From positions 1-19,792 of the forward strand of contig JADHYX010000405.1 in the NCBI GenBank assembly GCA_027604685.1: DNA of 19,792 nt, read 5' to 3'. The DNA is from Lobulomyces angularis (taxonomy: Eukaryota > Chytridiomycota > Chytridiomycetes > Lobulomycetales > Lobulomycetaceae). A model generated the notes under the pieces. It was not told the origin of the DNA, searched no databases, and was given only the letters and a program-made list of their open reading frames with translations. The position numbers and the translations under genes are program-made. Below, one piece after another: positions 1 through 10,451 of this stretch (position 1 is the first letter of the stretch; every line of letters begins with the position of its first letter).

Positions 1-335
1 GGTTAGGGTAGTTTAACATAAAATACTTAAAAAAATGGGTTGTATGAATAGTTATTCGATTTGCAATGTAAATTAAAATTTGCAATTTTTTTATATTGAT
101 TAGATGTTCCATAAATACATTAGTGAACTTGGTTTTATTACAGGAATGCTTTTGCATTTGGTACAATTTAATTGTAAAAAGTATAATTTTTTCTTCCCTA
201 TTTATAGTGTTTTTTTATGAATTTCTTTGCGTTCTTGTTGATTAGAATATGAATATTATTTTATGTTCAAAAATATAATGCCCAAGCTGTATAAATGCAT
301 AAATCTGAATGTGTGTAACATTAAATACATCAACA
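1..335. other. Non-coding 5' flank of VPS10
   Basis: AT-rich sequence with no open frame of note on either strand. Its only recognisable element is the TATA-like box just before the VPS10 start. The window begins with GGTTAGGG, a single telomere-like hexamer that is not repeated. Confidence 0.6.
290..295 (+). promoter_or_regulatory. Probable TATA box of VPS10
   Basis: TATAAA lies 40 bp upstream of the ATG at 336 and only 13 bp upstream of the in-frame ATG at 309. Transcription starting about 30 bp downstream of the box would leave the 309 ATG out of the mRNA, which favours 336 as the start codon. Position and sequence are seen; function is inferred. Confidence 0.35.
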
Positions 336-3300
336 ATGTTTTACCAATGGTTGCAACAATTGATATTACTTATTTTTCCTTTCTTTTCTCTTGTATTGAC
401 AGAGGAAATTATCTTATCTTCTACTCTGTTTAATGATTTACCGAAACAAATGCCTTATTTTAAAGACTCTGAGGTAAATCTTGGTAATTTAAAGAATGTT
501 CAAACATTTAAACTTAGGCCATTTTATACCACGAATCGAATACCAATAATGTTTATGTATCTAAAAATGAAGGAAAATCCTGGGCTAAAGTGACAAATGT
601 TCCAGAAGGTAGCTGTTTAACACTAATTCAACATGCTTTTGAACCACAGACAGTAACTAAATATAATTAAAATTATCTTGCAGCCTATTAAAGTTTTTTG
701 ATTTCATAGGCGTTTATCATTACTGCATCTACCACACATTATCAAACTAAAGATAGAGGAGAAACATGGAAAGAGTTTAAAATGGAAATTTCACCTTCAA
801 AAATGATTGGTTTTTATATCTTTTTTTTTTTTTAATTGCGAATTTTCGTAGGTGGGCGACTTTCTTTTCATGCAAAAAAACCTTCTCATATTTTATACAC
901 TGGAGAAGTTTGCCCTTCTCAAGAAAGTTGGATGAATTGTTATTCTGAAGTAAATTACTTTATCATACTTTAATTCCTTAATTAATAGACATGGTACACG
1001 GAAGATTCTTTTGAAACCTCTAAAAAGTTACTTTCATACACAGAAGAATGTATTTTTGCTAAAAGTTCTGATAAATTTACAGCAATAACAGATGAAATTT
1101 TTTGTTTGGTATTTTTTTAATATTTTTTCCCTTTACCTTGGTTCTAACCATCAGTTTAGGAGTGGCTAGAGGAATCCAGATTAGAGGAATACATGTCAAG
1201 GGATAAAAGAAACCTGAGATTAGTTCGTTCTAATGAGTATTTTAAAAGTGACAAAACCATTGTTCCTTTGAATGGAGGTGTGGTTGGTATTGGTGTAAAA
1301 GAAAAATTTCTAATTGCAGGTTTTTGAATAAAACTATTAAATATAATTTTTAAATTATATTTATCTAAAAATTATCTTCAAAGCGGTTAAATCAAAGGAA
1401 GAAATGATCATGTATGTTTCTAAGGATGGTCGCAATTTCAATCGTGCAGTCTTTCCTTTAGGATCTTCTTTAGAACAGGATGGGTATACCATCCTAGAAT
1501 CAACGAAAAGTTCTATTTCCGTGAATGTGCTAGTATCAAACAAAGCTTCCAACTTTGTTCCTTCCTATGGGACTGTTTTTTTTTCAGATTCAACTGGTAC
1601 TCAATTTAATAAAGGGTTAGAATTCGTTAATCGTAATTCCCGTGGACAAGTTGATTTTGAAAGAGTTAATGCCCTTTTATTTGAAGGAATCATATTTGCA
1701 AACGTTGTTGACAATTATAATGATTTTGAAAATGGAAATCTACCAGATGATTACAAAAAATTAGTCACCACTGTTTCTTTTAACAATGGTGCCAAATTTG
1801 TTTACTTAAAGCCACCTGAAAAAAACTATGCTGGAAATGATTGGAAATGTACAGTTTCTAATACTCCTGATAAGGCTTGTTCACTTCATTTGCACTCTAT
1901 AACTCATCCGCATAAGTAAACACTTAACTTTGAATCAACCAAATTTAATAAAGTTTAGTGTTGGCAGGGTTTTTACAACTGAATCTGCTCCTGGATTTGT
2001 TATGGGAGTAGGGTCCGTGGGATCCTTCCTTGAACCGTATGAACAATGTGATACTTTCATATCATTTGATGGGTATGTAGTATATGAAATAATCTGTAAA
2101 CTCCAATTTTTTTTTTTTTTTTTAGTGGCATTTCCTGGAATGTTGCAGCAGAAGGGCCAGTAATGTCTCTACTTGTGTTCTTCTTTTAAAGATTTTTTTT
2201 TAGCATAAATATGAAGTTGCCGATTTTGGATCCATTATATTTTTGGTTAGAGACACCTCAGATTTCATTGACGAAATCACTTATTCTACAGATCGTGGAG
2301 AAAACTGGAAGAAGTTTAAAGCCGCAGTTGGTGATGGGAAGTGGAGGCCAAGGTTGACTTCTTTGGATGCGGATTCAACTTCACAAAAAATTCTTTTATT
2401 TGCTACCTCGGAATTGAATCCTCGTCATCACTATGTTGCTCTCTTTGATTTTTCGAAAATTCAGGCCAGAACGTGTGAATTTGATGCGAATCACCCAGAT
2501 TCTAGCCCCGACTTTGAAATATGGCAACCAACTAATGGCGATTCTGAATGTTTTTTGGGGCGTAAGCTTACTTACCATAGAAGAAAGGCAACTGCAACTT
2601 GTTCAGTAAATAAAAAATTCAAAGACATGTTACCTGATGAGAGTATTTGTCCATGCACAAAAGCTGATTTTGAATGTGACATTAATTTTAAACCTACAAA
2701 TGAGGGTAACTGTGAAATAGTTGATAAAAATGCCCTTATTCAACCGGTGGACTGTAAATTGGGTGAAACATACATGGGCACATCTGGTTATAGATTAATT
2801 GCAGGCTCAAGTTGTAAAAATGGGTATAAAAATGTTTTTAATTTATTTTAATAAAAATTATAGTGTTTCACTTGCAGATCCTGTAGAACGTGAGTGTAAA
2901 CCCAAAACATCACCTCCTGGAAGGGGAACTACCAGTCCCCCAAATAACAAAGATCCTAGTGTTTCTCTGAAGGAAGTTCCTGGATTAATTTCTTTTATTT
3001 CTTATTTTAAAGGTTCTGTAGTTGCTATAATTAGAACAAACGAAAATAGTTTATACCGAACCAGTGATGAGGGTTTAACCTGGTCTTCAATTACTATACC
3101 CCAGGATAAGGGTCAATTACGACAGATTTTGTTTAATAGCTACACAAATACTAGAGTTTACCTTTTCTTTGATAATGGAAAAATATTTTTTTCCGACAAT
3201 AAACTTGAAAATCCAAATAATATGAAGCAACTAAACACAAAAGATAACATATTATATAATCAGTTTCGATATGTAAATGCGATGGAGTTTAATAGCAAAA

Positions 3301-6300
3301 ATCCAGAATGGCTTATTTTTATAGGTAATACTGGGAAGGGATGTCCTTATTCAAGAGAATGCTATACCAGTGCTAGTTTTACGAAGGATCATGGGAATAA
3401 TTGGTATCATTTAGATACCTTTGTTCAAAAATGTTCTTTTGTAATATCTTCTAATTTCAAACCGGAGGGCCTTTCCGATGATGCTGTATACTGTTTATCA
3501 TTTAAGTATAAAAACAACATAAGTGGCCAGCCAGAACGTGGCTCTAATGCAAATCCTCTGCAGCTTGTGCTATTTACAGACAACGGAAGGAATAAAAAAG
3601 TGTTGATAGAAGAAGGTGCTGCTAACTTTTACGCTATATCTAACGTATTGGTCGTTGCCCAAGTAAGCAACCACCCGTTCTTTGTTAAAATTTATATTTA
3701 GGAAAAAAATGACCACTTGCTTGTTAAGACTTCCATTGATGGTATTCAATTTGTGGAAGGTATGTTTCCATTAAATGTCAATGTACAAAAACAGGTATGT
3801 ATTATGAAAACGAAAATATGGGTTTACTTTTAAAATAGGGTTACACACTTCTAGAGTCGTTGAATTCAAATGGAGGTTTATTCATTGACTCCGTGCAAAA
3901 TGATGAAAAAAATCAAGAATATGGAACTCTGTTTGTTTCTAATAAGGACGCAACCCAGTTTGATTTTAATCTAAAAAATACAAATAGGAATAGTAAAGGA
4001 TTTGGTAATAAATAAAAATTGCGGTGAACTTTTTATCAGTCTTTTAGTGGACTTTGAAAGAGTACAAGGATTAGATGGCATCATACTAGCCAATATAGTT
4101 TCAAATCCGGCTGATCTAGGTATTGGTAATGGAGTAGAAAAAAAAGTAAAAACTGTTTTCACTCTCAATAATGGTATGGTATGGGATTCATTGAAACCTC
4201 CAATAAAGGATTCTTTGGGGAAAAATTTTTGCAGTTTTGATGAAAATGTAATATTTAACAATTTTATATTGTTTACCTTTTGTTTCTAATATTCTCAGGA
4301 TTGCCGTCTTAATGTGCATATTAATGTTGATTCATATTTAAGAAACAATGCGATACATTCCAAGGAAAATGCTGCTGGAATTATAATTGCAGTAGGGTAA
4401 TATAAATTGAAATAGAATAGTAACTAACCTATTAGAAATGTCGGTTCGCACTTGGCACCGTATAGCTTATGTGACGTATTTTTAAGTCGTGATGCTGGAA
4501 AAAGCTGGGTTGAAATTCGAAAGGGACCGCATAGGTGGGGTAAGATAAATAGCAATACTTTTTTTGATCAGCATTTTTAGCAATTGGCGATCATGGTGGA
4601 ATTATCTCCTTAGTTAAAGATGAAAAGCCCACTGATACCATTTATTATTCTTGGGATTTCGGAAGCAGTTGGGGGTTATATAGATTTAGCTCCATTCCTA
4701 TAAAAATATTTGAATTGAATAGCGAACCAACATCCACTAGTGTGAAGTTTTTTATTTCGGGCGTTTACGAAAGTTCAAGTATAAAGTCGGTGTTAGTTGG
4801 AGTTGATTTTTCAAACATATTTAGTAGGGAATGTAGTAAAGACAATCGTGATTTTGAAAAGTGGAATGTTGGTAAAAACTCATGCTTTTTGGGAAATGAA
4901 GTATCGTATTGGAGGAGAAAAAATGATGCTGTTTGCACAGTTCATAAAGAATTTCAGGAGCTGGATAAAGAAACTAAAGTTTGCGAGTGCACTAAAGATG
5001 ACTTTGAATGGTTTTTCAACTTGTAACAAAACTAATTAATGAATTACTAGTGATAAAAACTTTTGGAGAAACACAGAAGGAAAGTGCGTTTTAATGGGAA
5101 GAGATCCTTCACAGCCACATGACTGTCAAACTACTTACAAATCCTCCAATGGGTATCGAAGAATTGCACTTTCAAAGTGTGTTGGCGGTGAAAATTTGGA
5201 AATGCAAATTGATAGAAAATGCAATGACTTTAAAAGCCCAACGGGTGAAGTCTATCAAAATGGTAGATTTTTCGAACATACGGTTTCAGATTTCAGTTAT
5301 TTCCAAGATTCAAATGTTGTTGTGTTTAGAGATTCTTTTGGAGTTGTTTTTTATTCCGATAACAATGGATTAGACTGGAAGCTTGTACCGGTTAACTCAG
5401 GAGACCTAATTTCCTCTATTGTTTTAGTAAATTACTTTGTAAATCGATTATATCTTTAATATTTTTTAAAGGATCCCTACCGTGGAAATCGAATGTTTTT
5501 CATAGTGGCAGATGCAGATAGGTTATATTATACTAACGACAAGCTTAAGACTCTGTCTCGTTTGGCATTGCCATTGCATTATAACCCCAACTTTCCATTG
5601 GCGCTGGCAACTCACCCAATAGAAGAGAAGTATTTGCTATGGACAGGCGGAAAAGATTGTGGAAAGAATTCGTATTCCTGTCATTCGGAAACCCACTTTA
5701 CTACAGACCTTCAAACATTTACGCTAGTTGATACTTACAGTGAAAATTGTGCATTTATGCGTACAGATAAGTTTTTGATTCCACATAAAGATTCTATCGT
5801 TTGTTCCTCTTTTGAAACCAAGAGTGGTTTTCAAAGAGAGCAAAATATCAATAACAACAATTTAATTTTGAAATATACCATTAATTTTGGCAAAGTGTGG
5901 AACACAATTAAGAATTCCCTTCTTAATTTTGCCATTGTTGAGGAATATATGATTGTTGCAGTGGTAATTTTGTATATACTTATAATTGACAGTACCATTT
6001 TGTTAGCTTGAAAAAGGCGCTAGCGATGTTGGTTTGTTTATTTCCAGAAACGGTATTGAATTTGAAATGGCTACTTTCCCTGAAAACTATAAACTTAGCA
6101 AGATTGGATGTAAATATAAAGGAATAAAAAATCTTTAACTATTTGGAAAACATATTTAGATACTGTTTTGGAATCGACAGCAGGAAGAATTTTTTTAGAT
6201 GTGGGCGAAAGTGAACATTTTGGAAGTTTGTTTAGATCTTCTTTTAATGGAAAATCTTATACGGAATCATTAAAAAGGACAAATAGAAACTCGAAAGGGT

Positions 6301-8096
6301 ATTTTTACACTTTTAATTACGCTAATTTTTTTCAGATATGTTGATTTTGAAAAAATGCAAGGCGTTAAAGGAATTGCATTAGCCAATATTGTGCAAGACG
6401 AAGTACATTCTGGAATTACCAAAAAAGTAGGAACCAAAATTACCTTTGATGATGGTTGTTAATTCTATTACTTATCGATTTAATAAATTCTAATTGTAGG
6501 GGTTTCTTGGAAAAATTTAGAGGTACCTGAGGTGGGATTAAACGAAAGAGCTTTTTCATGCACAGGCAGTGACTGTGCCGTTCACTTGCATTCCTTTACA
6601 GAACGTCGTGATCCTAGGGACCAATTTAGCTCCCCATCTGCTCCAGGATTAATGGTGGGAATTGGAAATGTAGGCAATTCTTTATTGAAATACGATGACG
6701 GTAATGTCTTCGTTACAAGAGACGCTGGGTTGCACTGGAAGGAAGTGGCTTATGATGCCCACATGGTAGAAATCGGAAACAGAGGAACTGTTCTTGTCAT
6801 GGTCTATGATGAAGGTCCAACTGATGTTATAAAGTATTCTTTTTTTTTTCTTGTGGTTAACAACTACTTTAGGTACTCTTTAAACCAAGGAAATTCCTTT
6901 AGTTCATTAACCATAGATATGTTAAAAGGAAATAAAATTAGAGTGAAGCATATTTTGACAGATGGCTTAGGTAAATCACCTCATTTTATTATATTTGGTG
7001 ATGTTGTTGGAAGTGGAGATACTAAAGGGAAGCTTTTGTCTCTTCATTTAAATTTTGAAAGTGCTTGGCCTAGAACATGTATCTTTAACAAAGCAGAGGG
7101 GGCTGAAAGTGACTTTGAAAAATGGTCACCTTTTGTAGATAAATCTGAAGCAGAATGCATCTTGGGGGAAAAGGTACTTGTTGTTACAAAATATTTTTCT
7201 TTTAATTTTGTAGACAACTTATTATCGCAGAAAGGAAGATGTTAACTGCTTTATTCCAGAGGATCTACCGTCGGAATTGGAAACTATCCCCTGCCTTTGT
7301 ACCAAAGAAGACTATACATGTGATGTAAATTTTATAAAAGACGCTAATGGCGATTGCGTTTTAATGGAAGGCAGACAGCCCCTTTACTCTCCATGCGTTA
7401 ACAATAAAATGTATCTTTCCAATGGTTATAAGAAGCAAACAGGAAACGGATGCTCTGGTGGAGTGGAACTGGAAAATAAAAAGAGTGTTTGGTGTGGTGG
7501 AGACGACCCCGGTAATAAGAATGCTATGGGATTTTGGGGAATATTGGGCTGGATTATTTTTTCAGTAAAATTTAAACCGATTTATATTTTGCGACTAATT
7601 TTTTTAAATAGTTCACCTTATCTGGAATAATTGGATATATTATATTAAGATACAAGCATTTATTCTTTACTCATCCTGGTAGAATTAGGTTACCGGTGGA
7701 CAATTACTTTTCCGAAAATACATCTCGATATGCTAGCACTTTCTCTGAAAAAGTTGGCTCTGGAATTAGGACAGGATTAGTTTACACATTGGAATTTGGT
7801 AATACATATAAATTTTTTTATTGTGGTATTTACAACAAATAATTGATTTAGTGGAAGTTGTGTATAATAGTGGAAGAAAAGGTTTTGGATGGGTCCGAAA
7901 CAAAGTTAGTGGTAGAGGTGGTAGAGGGTACCAACCTTTGAGAAATTTTGATTTTGACAGCACTAATGCTGCAGATTTGTATCCAAATACTTTTATCTTA
8001 ATTATTTTAATTTTTTTTTATCTTTTTATTCTTAAACCTCATAGTGATAATTCATTATTTGATCTGGATGAGGAAGTGGAAGGCATCAGTCATTAA
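336..8096 (+). CDS. VPS10: Vacuolar/lysosomal sorting receptor VPS10 (sortilin family), three Vps10 domains
   Basis: Type I membrane receptor that carries soluble hydrolases from late Golgi to endosome/vacuole. Exons: 336-473, 518-652, 710-809, 852-949, 989-1108, 1160-1319, 1384-1915, 1959-2072, 2126-2159, 2204-2823, 2864-3662, 3702-3794, 3839-4004, 4048-4247, 4299-4396, 4436-4539, 4581-5010, 5051-5426, 5472-5963, 6007-6109, 6160-6298, 6336-6454, 6500-6833, 6873-7173, 7214-7564, 7612-7798, 7852-7978, 8045-8096. Together 6522 nt, 2173 aa. A hydrophobic signal peptide (about residues 1-20) precedes three propeller modules with Asp-box motifs such as [16 protein letters not shown] and TRDAGLHW. 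Each ends in a ten-cysteine 10CC region. One membrane helix (about 2039-2064) and a tail of roughly 110 residues with YQPL (2141-2144) and an acidic end follow. Yeast Vps10 has 1579 aa and two modules, so a third is the odd feature. Family assignment is certain; individual splice sites are inferred from frame and homology. Confidence 0.95.
408..2897 (+). other. Vps10 domain 1 (propeller plus 10CC)
   Basis: First luminal module, about residues 25-695. Landmarks in order are the segment with SKNEGKSW, the loop with ILYTGEVC, the block [28 protein letters not shown], then [14 protein letters not shown] and SFDGGISW. Its 10CC region (2474-2897) holds all ten cysteines. A Pro/Thr-rich linker with two TSPP words follows at about 2907-2945. 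This is one of the two most canonical modules in the protein. Confidence 0.85.
2965..5222 (+). other. Vps10 domain 2 (diverged propeller plus 10CC)
   Basis: Second luminal module, about residues 718-1371. It keeps [37 protein letters not shown] and SRDAGKSW. The region equivalent to CSLHLHS is changed to CRLNVHI, and the SAPG loop to NAAG. Its 10CC region (4832-5222) still has ten cysteines. The sixth is created by splicing, TG at 5009-5010 joined to T at 5051; unspliced it would read Trp and soon a stop. Confidence 0.8.
5223..7495 (+). other. Vps10 domain 3 (propeller plus 10CC)
   Basis: Third luminal module, about residues 1372-2029. It carries [59 protein letters not shown] and TRDAGLHW. 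The 10CC region (7078-7495) has the full ten cysteines and sits directly before the membrane helix, as the last module does in the two-domain yeast protein. Confidence 0.85.
6834..6872 (+). other. VPS10 intron 23, frame-preserving and stop-free
   Basis: A 39-nt GT-AG interval with a T run. It is a multiple of three and has no in-frame stop, so retention would insert 13 residues just before an Asp-box-like SLNQGNSF in domain 3. Splicing is preferred because it gives the expected continuity between the preceding strand and that motif. Confidence 0.65.
7520..7654 (+). other. VPS10 transmembrane helix, split by an intron
   Basis: The helix begins in exon 25 ([13 protein letters not shown]) and ends in exon 26 ([12 protein letters not shown]), interrupted by the intron 7565-7611. 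The following basic RYKH marks the cytosolic side, consistent with type I topology after the N-terminal signal peptide. Confidence 0.8.
7979..8044 (+). other. VPS10 last intron, frame-preserving and stop-free
   Basis: A 66-nt GT-AG interval that reads through as a hydrophobic stretch ([15 protein letters not shown]). Removing it joins AAD to [11 protein letters not shown], an acidic tail expected for fungal Vps10 proteins. Retention would place a second membrane-like segment in the cytosolic tail. Its composition matches the other introns, so it is called an intron. Confidence 0.75.
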
Positions 8097-8266
8097 TTTA
8101 TTTTAAAATTTTTTTAATATCAATTTTCAATATTTTTTTTTAAAAATTGGTGGTTTTTAACCAATTATATATATTTTTTTTGTTTAAATTTAGTAGTAAT
8201 TTTGATTTTTTTTTTTTTTTTTATGATTTTTATTTTATCATTATATAAAATAATATATTTAAAAGT
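8097..8266. other. Shared 3' intergenic region, VPS10 and GDI1 (convergent)
   Basis: A 170-bp AT-rich spacer between two convergent stop codons, containing a 17-nt T run (8206-8222). It must hold both 3' ends; no clear AATAAA signal is visible on the VPS10 strand. No gene is seen. Confidence 0.6.
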
Positions 8267-10064
8267 TTATTCTTCACTTTCGTAAACTTGGCTATATTTT
8301 CCGTTTAATTTTAAATTTTCATTGTAAATTCTAAAGTAGAGATCCTTTACATCTTGAGAAACTGTCTCAAAATGAGATGTAGAATCTAAAGACTTGGTAA
8401 TAAAAACATTGTCATCTTGAATTTTTATTTTTAAGTTAAACAAAAAAAATAAATGAATTTAAAAAACCTTTTCCATCAGAAATTGGCTCATACAATTCTT
8501 TTACCTCCACAATCATATCAGTAACTGGACCAAGTATGTCCAATGCAGGTTTGCATTCAGCTTTAGGTTCATCAGTTTCGCAGATAGTAGAGATAATGGC
8601 AATAAAGTATCCTTTTGGACATACTAAGTGCTTATCAGCAACGCAGGTAATATAAATATCGTTTTTACGCTTAGGAATTTGAGTTGATGGTAAAATTATT
8701 TGACAGGAGTTAGATTCGTTTGTGTTCGGTATCGGAGATTTTAAAAAGCAAATAATCCTGCAAACTTTTTTTCCTTCAGAAATCTTAACTTTTTCAGGAA
8801 AATATCTTGGTTCAGAAATAATCATATGACATTTTGCTATCTACAAAAAAAAAAAATTTTGTTTTTTTATTTTTAAGCAAAAGCAAATTTAAATAAATTT
8901 AATTTTACATCATCACCACTTCTGATGCCAGTAACCTTATTTGCTTCATCATATAAAATCTCATCAATCTTAGCATCCAGCCTATAACAATGTTTTTTTT
9001 TTTTTTTTTACATAAGGAAAAGATCCTTTTTTTTTTTTTTTTAAAATAAAAAATTTTACATAAACGTAGCACCGTTGACAGCGCTTAATCTTGAAAATCC
9101 TTGACTTAGTTCACCAAGCCCATATAAAGGATATATAAAGGGACTTTTTCCAAATCTAAAATGGAGTTATCAAAAAAAAAAATTCGAATATAATTTTTTA
9201 CCTAGCAACGGAAGTAACATAAAGGGAGATCCTATTGACAGTATCCTTAGCAATTTCATCCAAATATGCGTCATCTTGATTTAAAGCTAATGAATGACCA
9301 ACGATATCTTGAGTTTCTTTTGACAGATTAAACTTTTCAAAAAGATCTCTCATTTTTATTGAGCAAAGATCTACACCTTGATGTGTTGAAACATCTTCGG
9401 AAACGTAGCTCTTGATAAACTCCAAAAAAATTTTTAATCTGTTTTTTTCTGCCAAATCAATTAAGCTACTTGTTAGAGCTTCAACTTCAGCTAAAGAAAA
9501 AAAATATTTAAAAGATTAAAATTTTAGAAAAAAGGGGGGGTAGTATACTTGTAGGAACTTTAGAAATTGAACCATTTTTCAGAATAAAAGTTCCATCAAT
9601 TTGTTTAAATTCAACGTAGCGGGGAATGTTGGAATAATGAAGCATATCAACTATTTCTCCATTAGACAAGAGAAACTTTGGAATTAAGTCAACTGCCCAA
9701 TCTTTTGAATTTAATTCTTTCAAGTCTAAGTTAGCATCCTTAAATTTTTCAGTAAGCTGTACTAAATTTAATGACGCAGATTCTCCACCGTAATATGGAT
9801 TCTATTTTTTTTTTAAAAAACAAATTTTAGTTTAATAAAAAAAGTTAAAAAAAAAAAAAAAAATAATAATAATAGTAATATTTATTTAATTAATTAATTA
9901 CTTCATCGATTTGAAGGACTTTTTTTCCATCCAAAGAAAGATCTATAAAAATTAAAAATTAATTTTAATTAAAAAAAATTTGATTCTTTTTATTTCATAC
10001 AAGAAGCCAAAATACATTGGGATAATCCAGTTCCAAGAACTATCACATCATAGGTTTCATTCAT
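8267..10064 (-). CDS. GDI1: Rab GDP dissociation inhibitor (GDI)
   Basis: Cytosolic protein that extracts prenylated GDP-bound Rab GTPases from membranes and recycles them. Exons in transcript order: 10064-10001, 9942-9902, 9801-9549, 9490-9202, 9155-9060, 8981-8909, 8840-8468, 8415-8267. Total 1338 nt, 445 aa, close to the usual 445-450. The N-terminus [15 protein letters not shown] is the Rossmann-like GDI/REP signature. [10 protein letters not shown] follows at 36-45, including the Tyr equivalent to bovine Tyr39. The Rab-binding platform [18 protein letters not shown] keeps Glu231 and Arg238, which I align to bovine Glu233 and Arg240. [13 protein letters not shown] and [15 protein letters not shown] complete the C-terminal half. 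Two signature positions differ from the usual GTGLTEC...IDRN: Gln16 for Glu and Glu35 for Arg. The seven introns are 46-100 nt and richer in A/T runs than those of VPS10. GDI rather than REP because of length and the absence of REP insertions. Confidence 0.96.
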
Positions 10065-10451
10065 TTTTATTTTTTTTAAAATTTTTTAAGTCTAAAAAAA
10101 AAAAAGAATTATTTAAATTTTTTTTAAGCATTATATTTTTTTTACATTTTTAAGACACAAAACCTTATTTTTGAAAAGAATTAAAATTATAATTAAATTT
10201 TTTTAAAATGTTTAATAACAAACTTAAAAGAAAAAACTAAAAAAAAATTAAAAATACAAAATTCAATTTATAACAATTAAAATGTTATTTAGTTTCTTAA
10301 AAAAAAGAAATACTGATAAATAAAAAAAAAATTGATTTTGTTTTATGTTTCTAATTATGTAAAAAAACAAAAAAAAAAAAAATAAAGTATGTAATTTCAA
10401 ATAATTTTTTTTTAATTTCTTTTACCACATTTTGTTTTTTTTTTTTTTTTT
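10065..10451. other. Intergenic spacer, GDI1 promoter and PTPA 3' end
   Basis: 387 bp made almost entirely of A and T runs between two genes transcribed in the same (minus) direction. It must contain the 3' end of PTPA and the GDI1 promoter. The GDI1 leader is A-rich; no TATA box is evident. No open frame or RNA gene is seen. Confidence 0.6.

Noticed and set aside
1..8. GGTTAGGG at the window start as a telomere end
   Set aside because: Only one TTAGGG hexamer, not tandemly repeated; sequence goes straight into ordinary AT-rich flank.
309..335. Upstream in-frame ATG as VPS10 start
   Set aside because: It lies 13 bp after the TATA-like box and adds a polar stretch before the signal peptide; the ATG at 336 gives a standard signal peptide.
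1361..1552. Minus-strand open frames inside VPS10 (also 2396-2578, 3971-4261, 7766-7963)
   Set aside because: Shadows of VPS10 exons or introns; no family resemblance, and the plus strand is clearly coding.
7821..8096. Continuous reading of the VPS10 3' end as a single exon
   Set aside because: The start of that frame lies in intron 26, and the hydrophobic middle is better explained as the intron 7979-8044.
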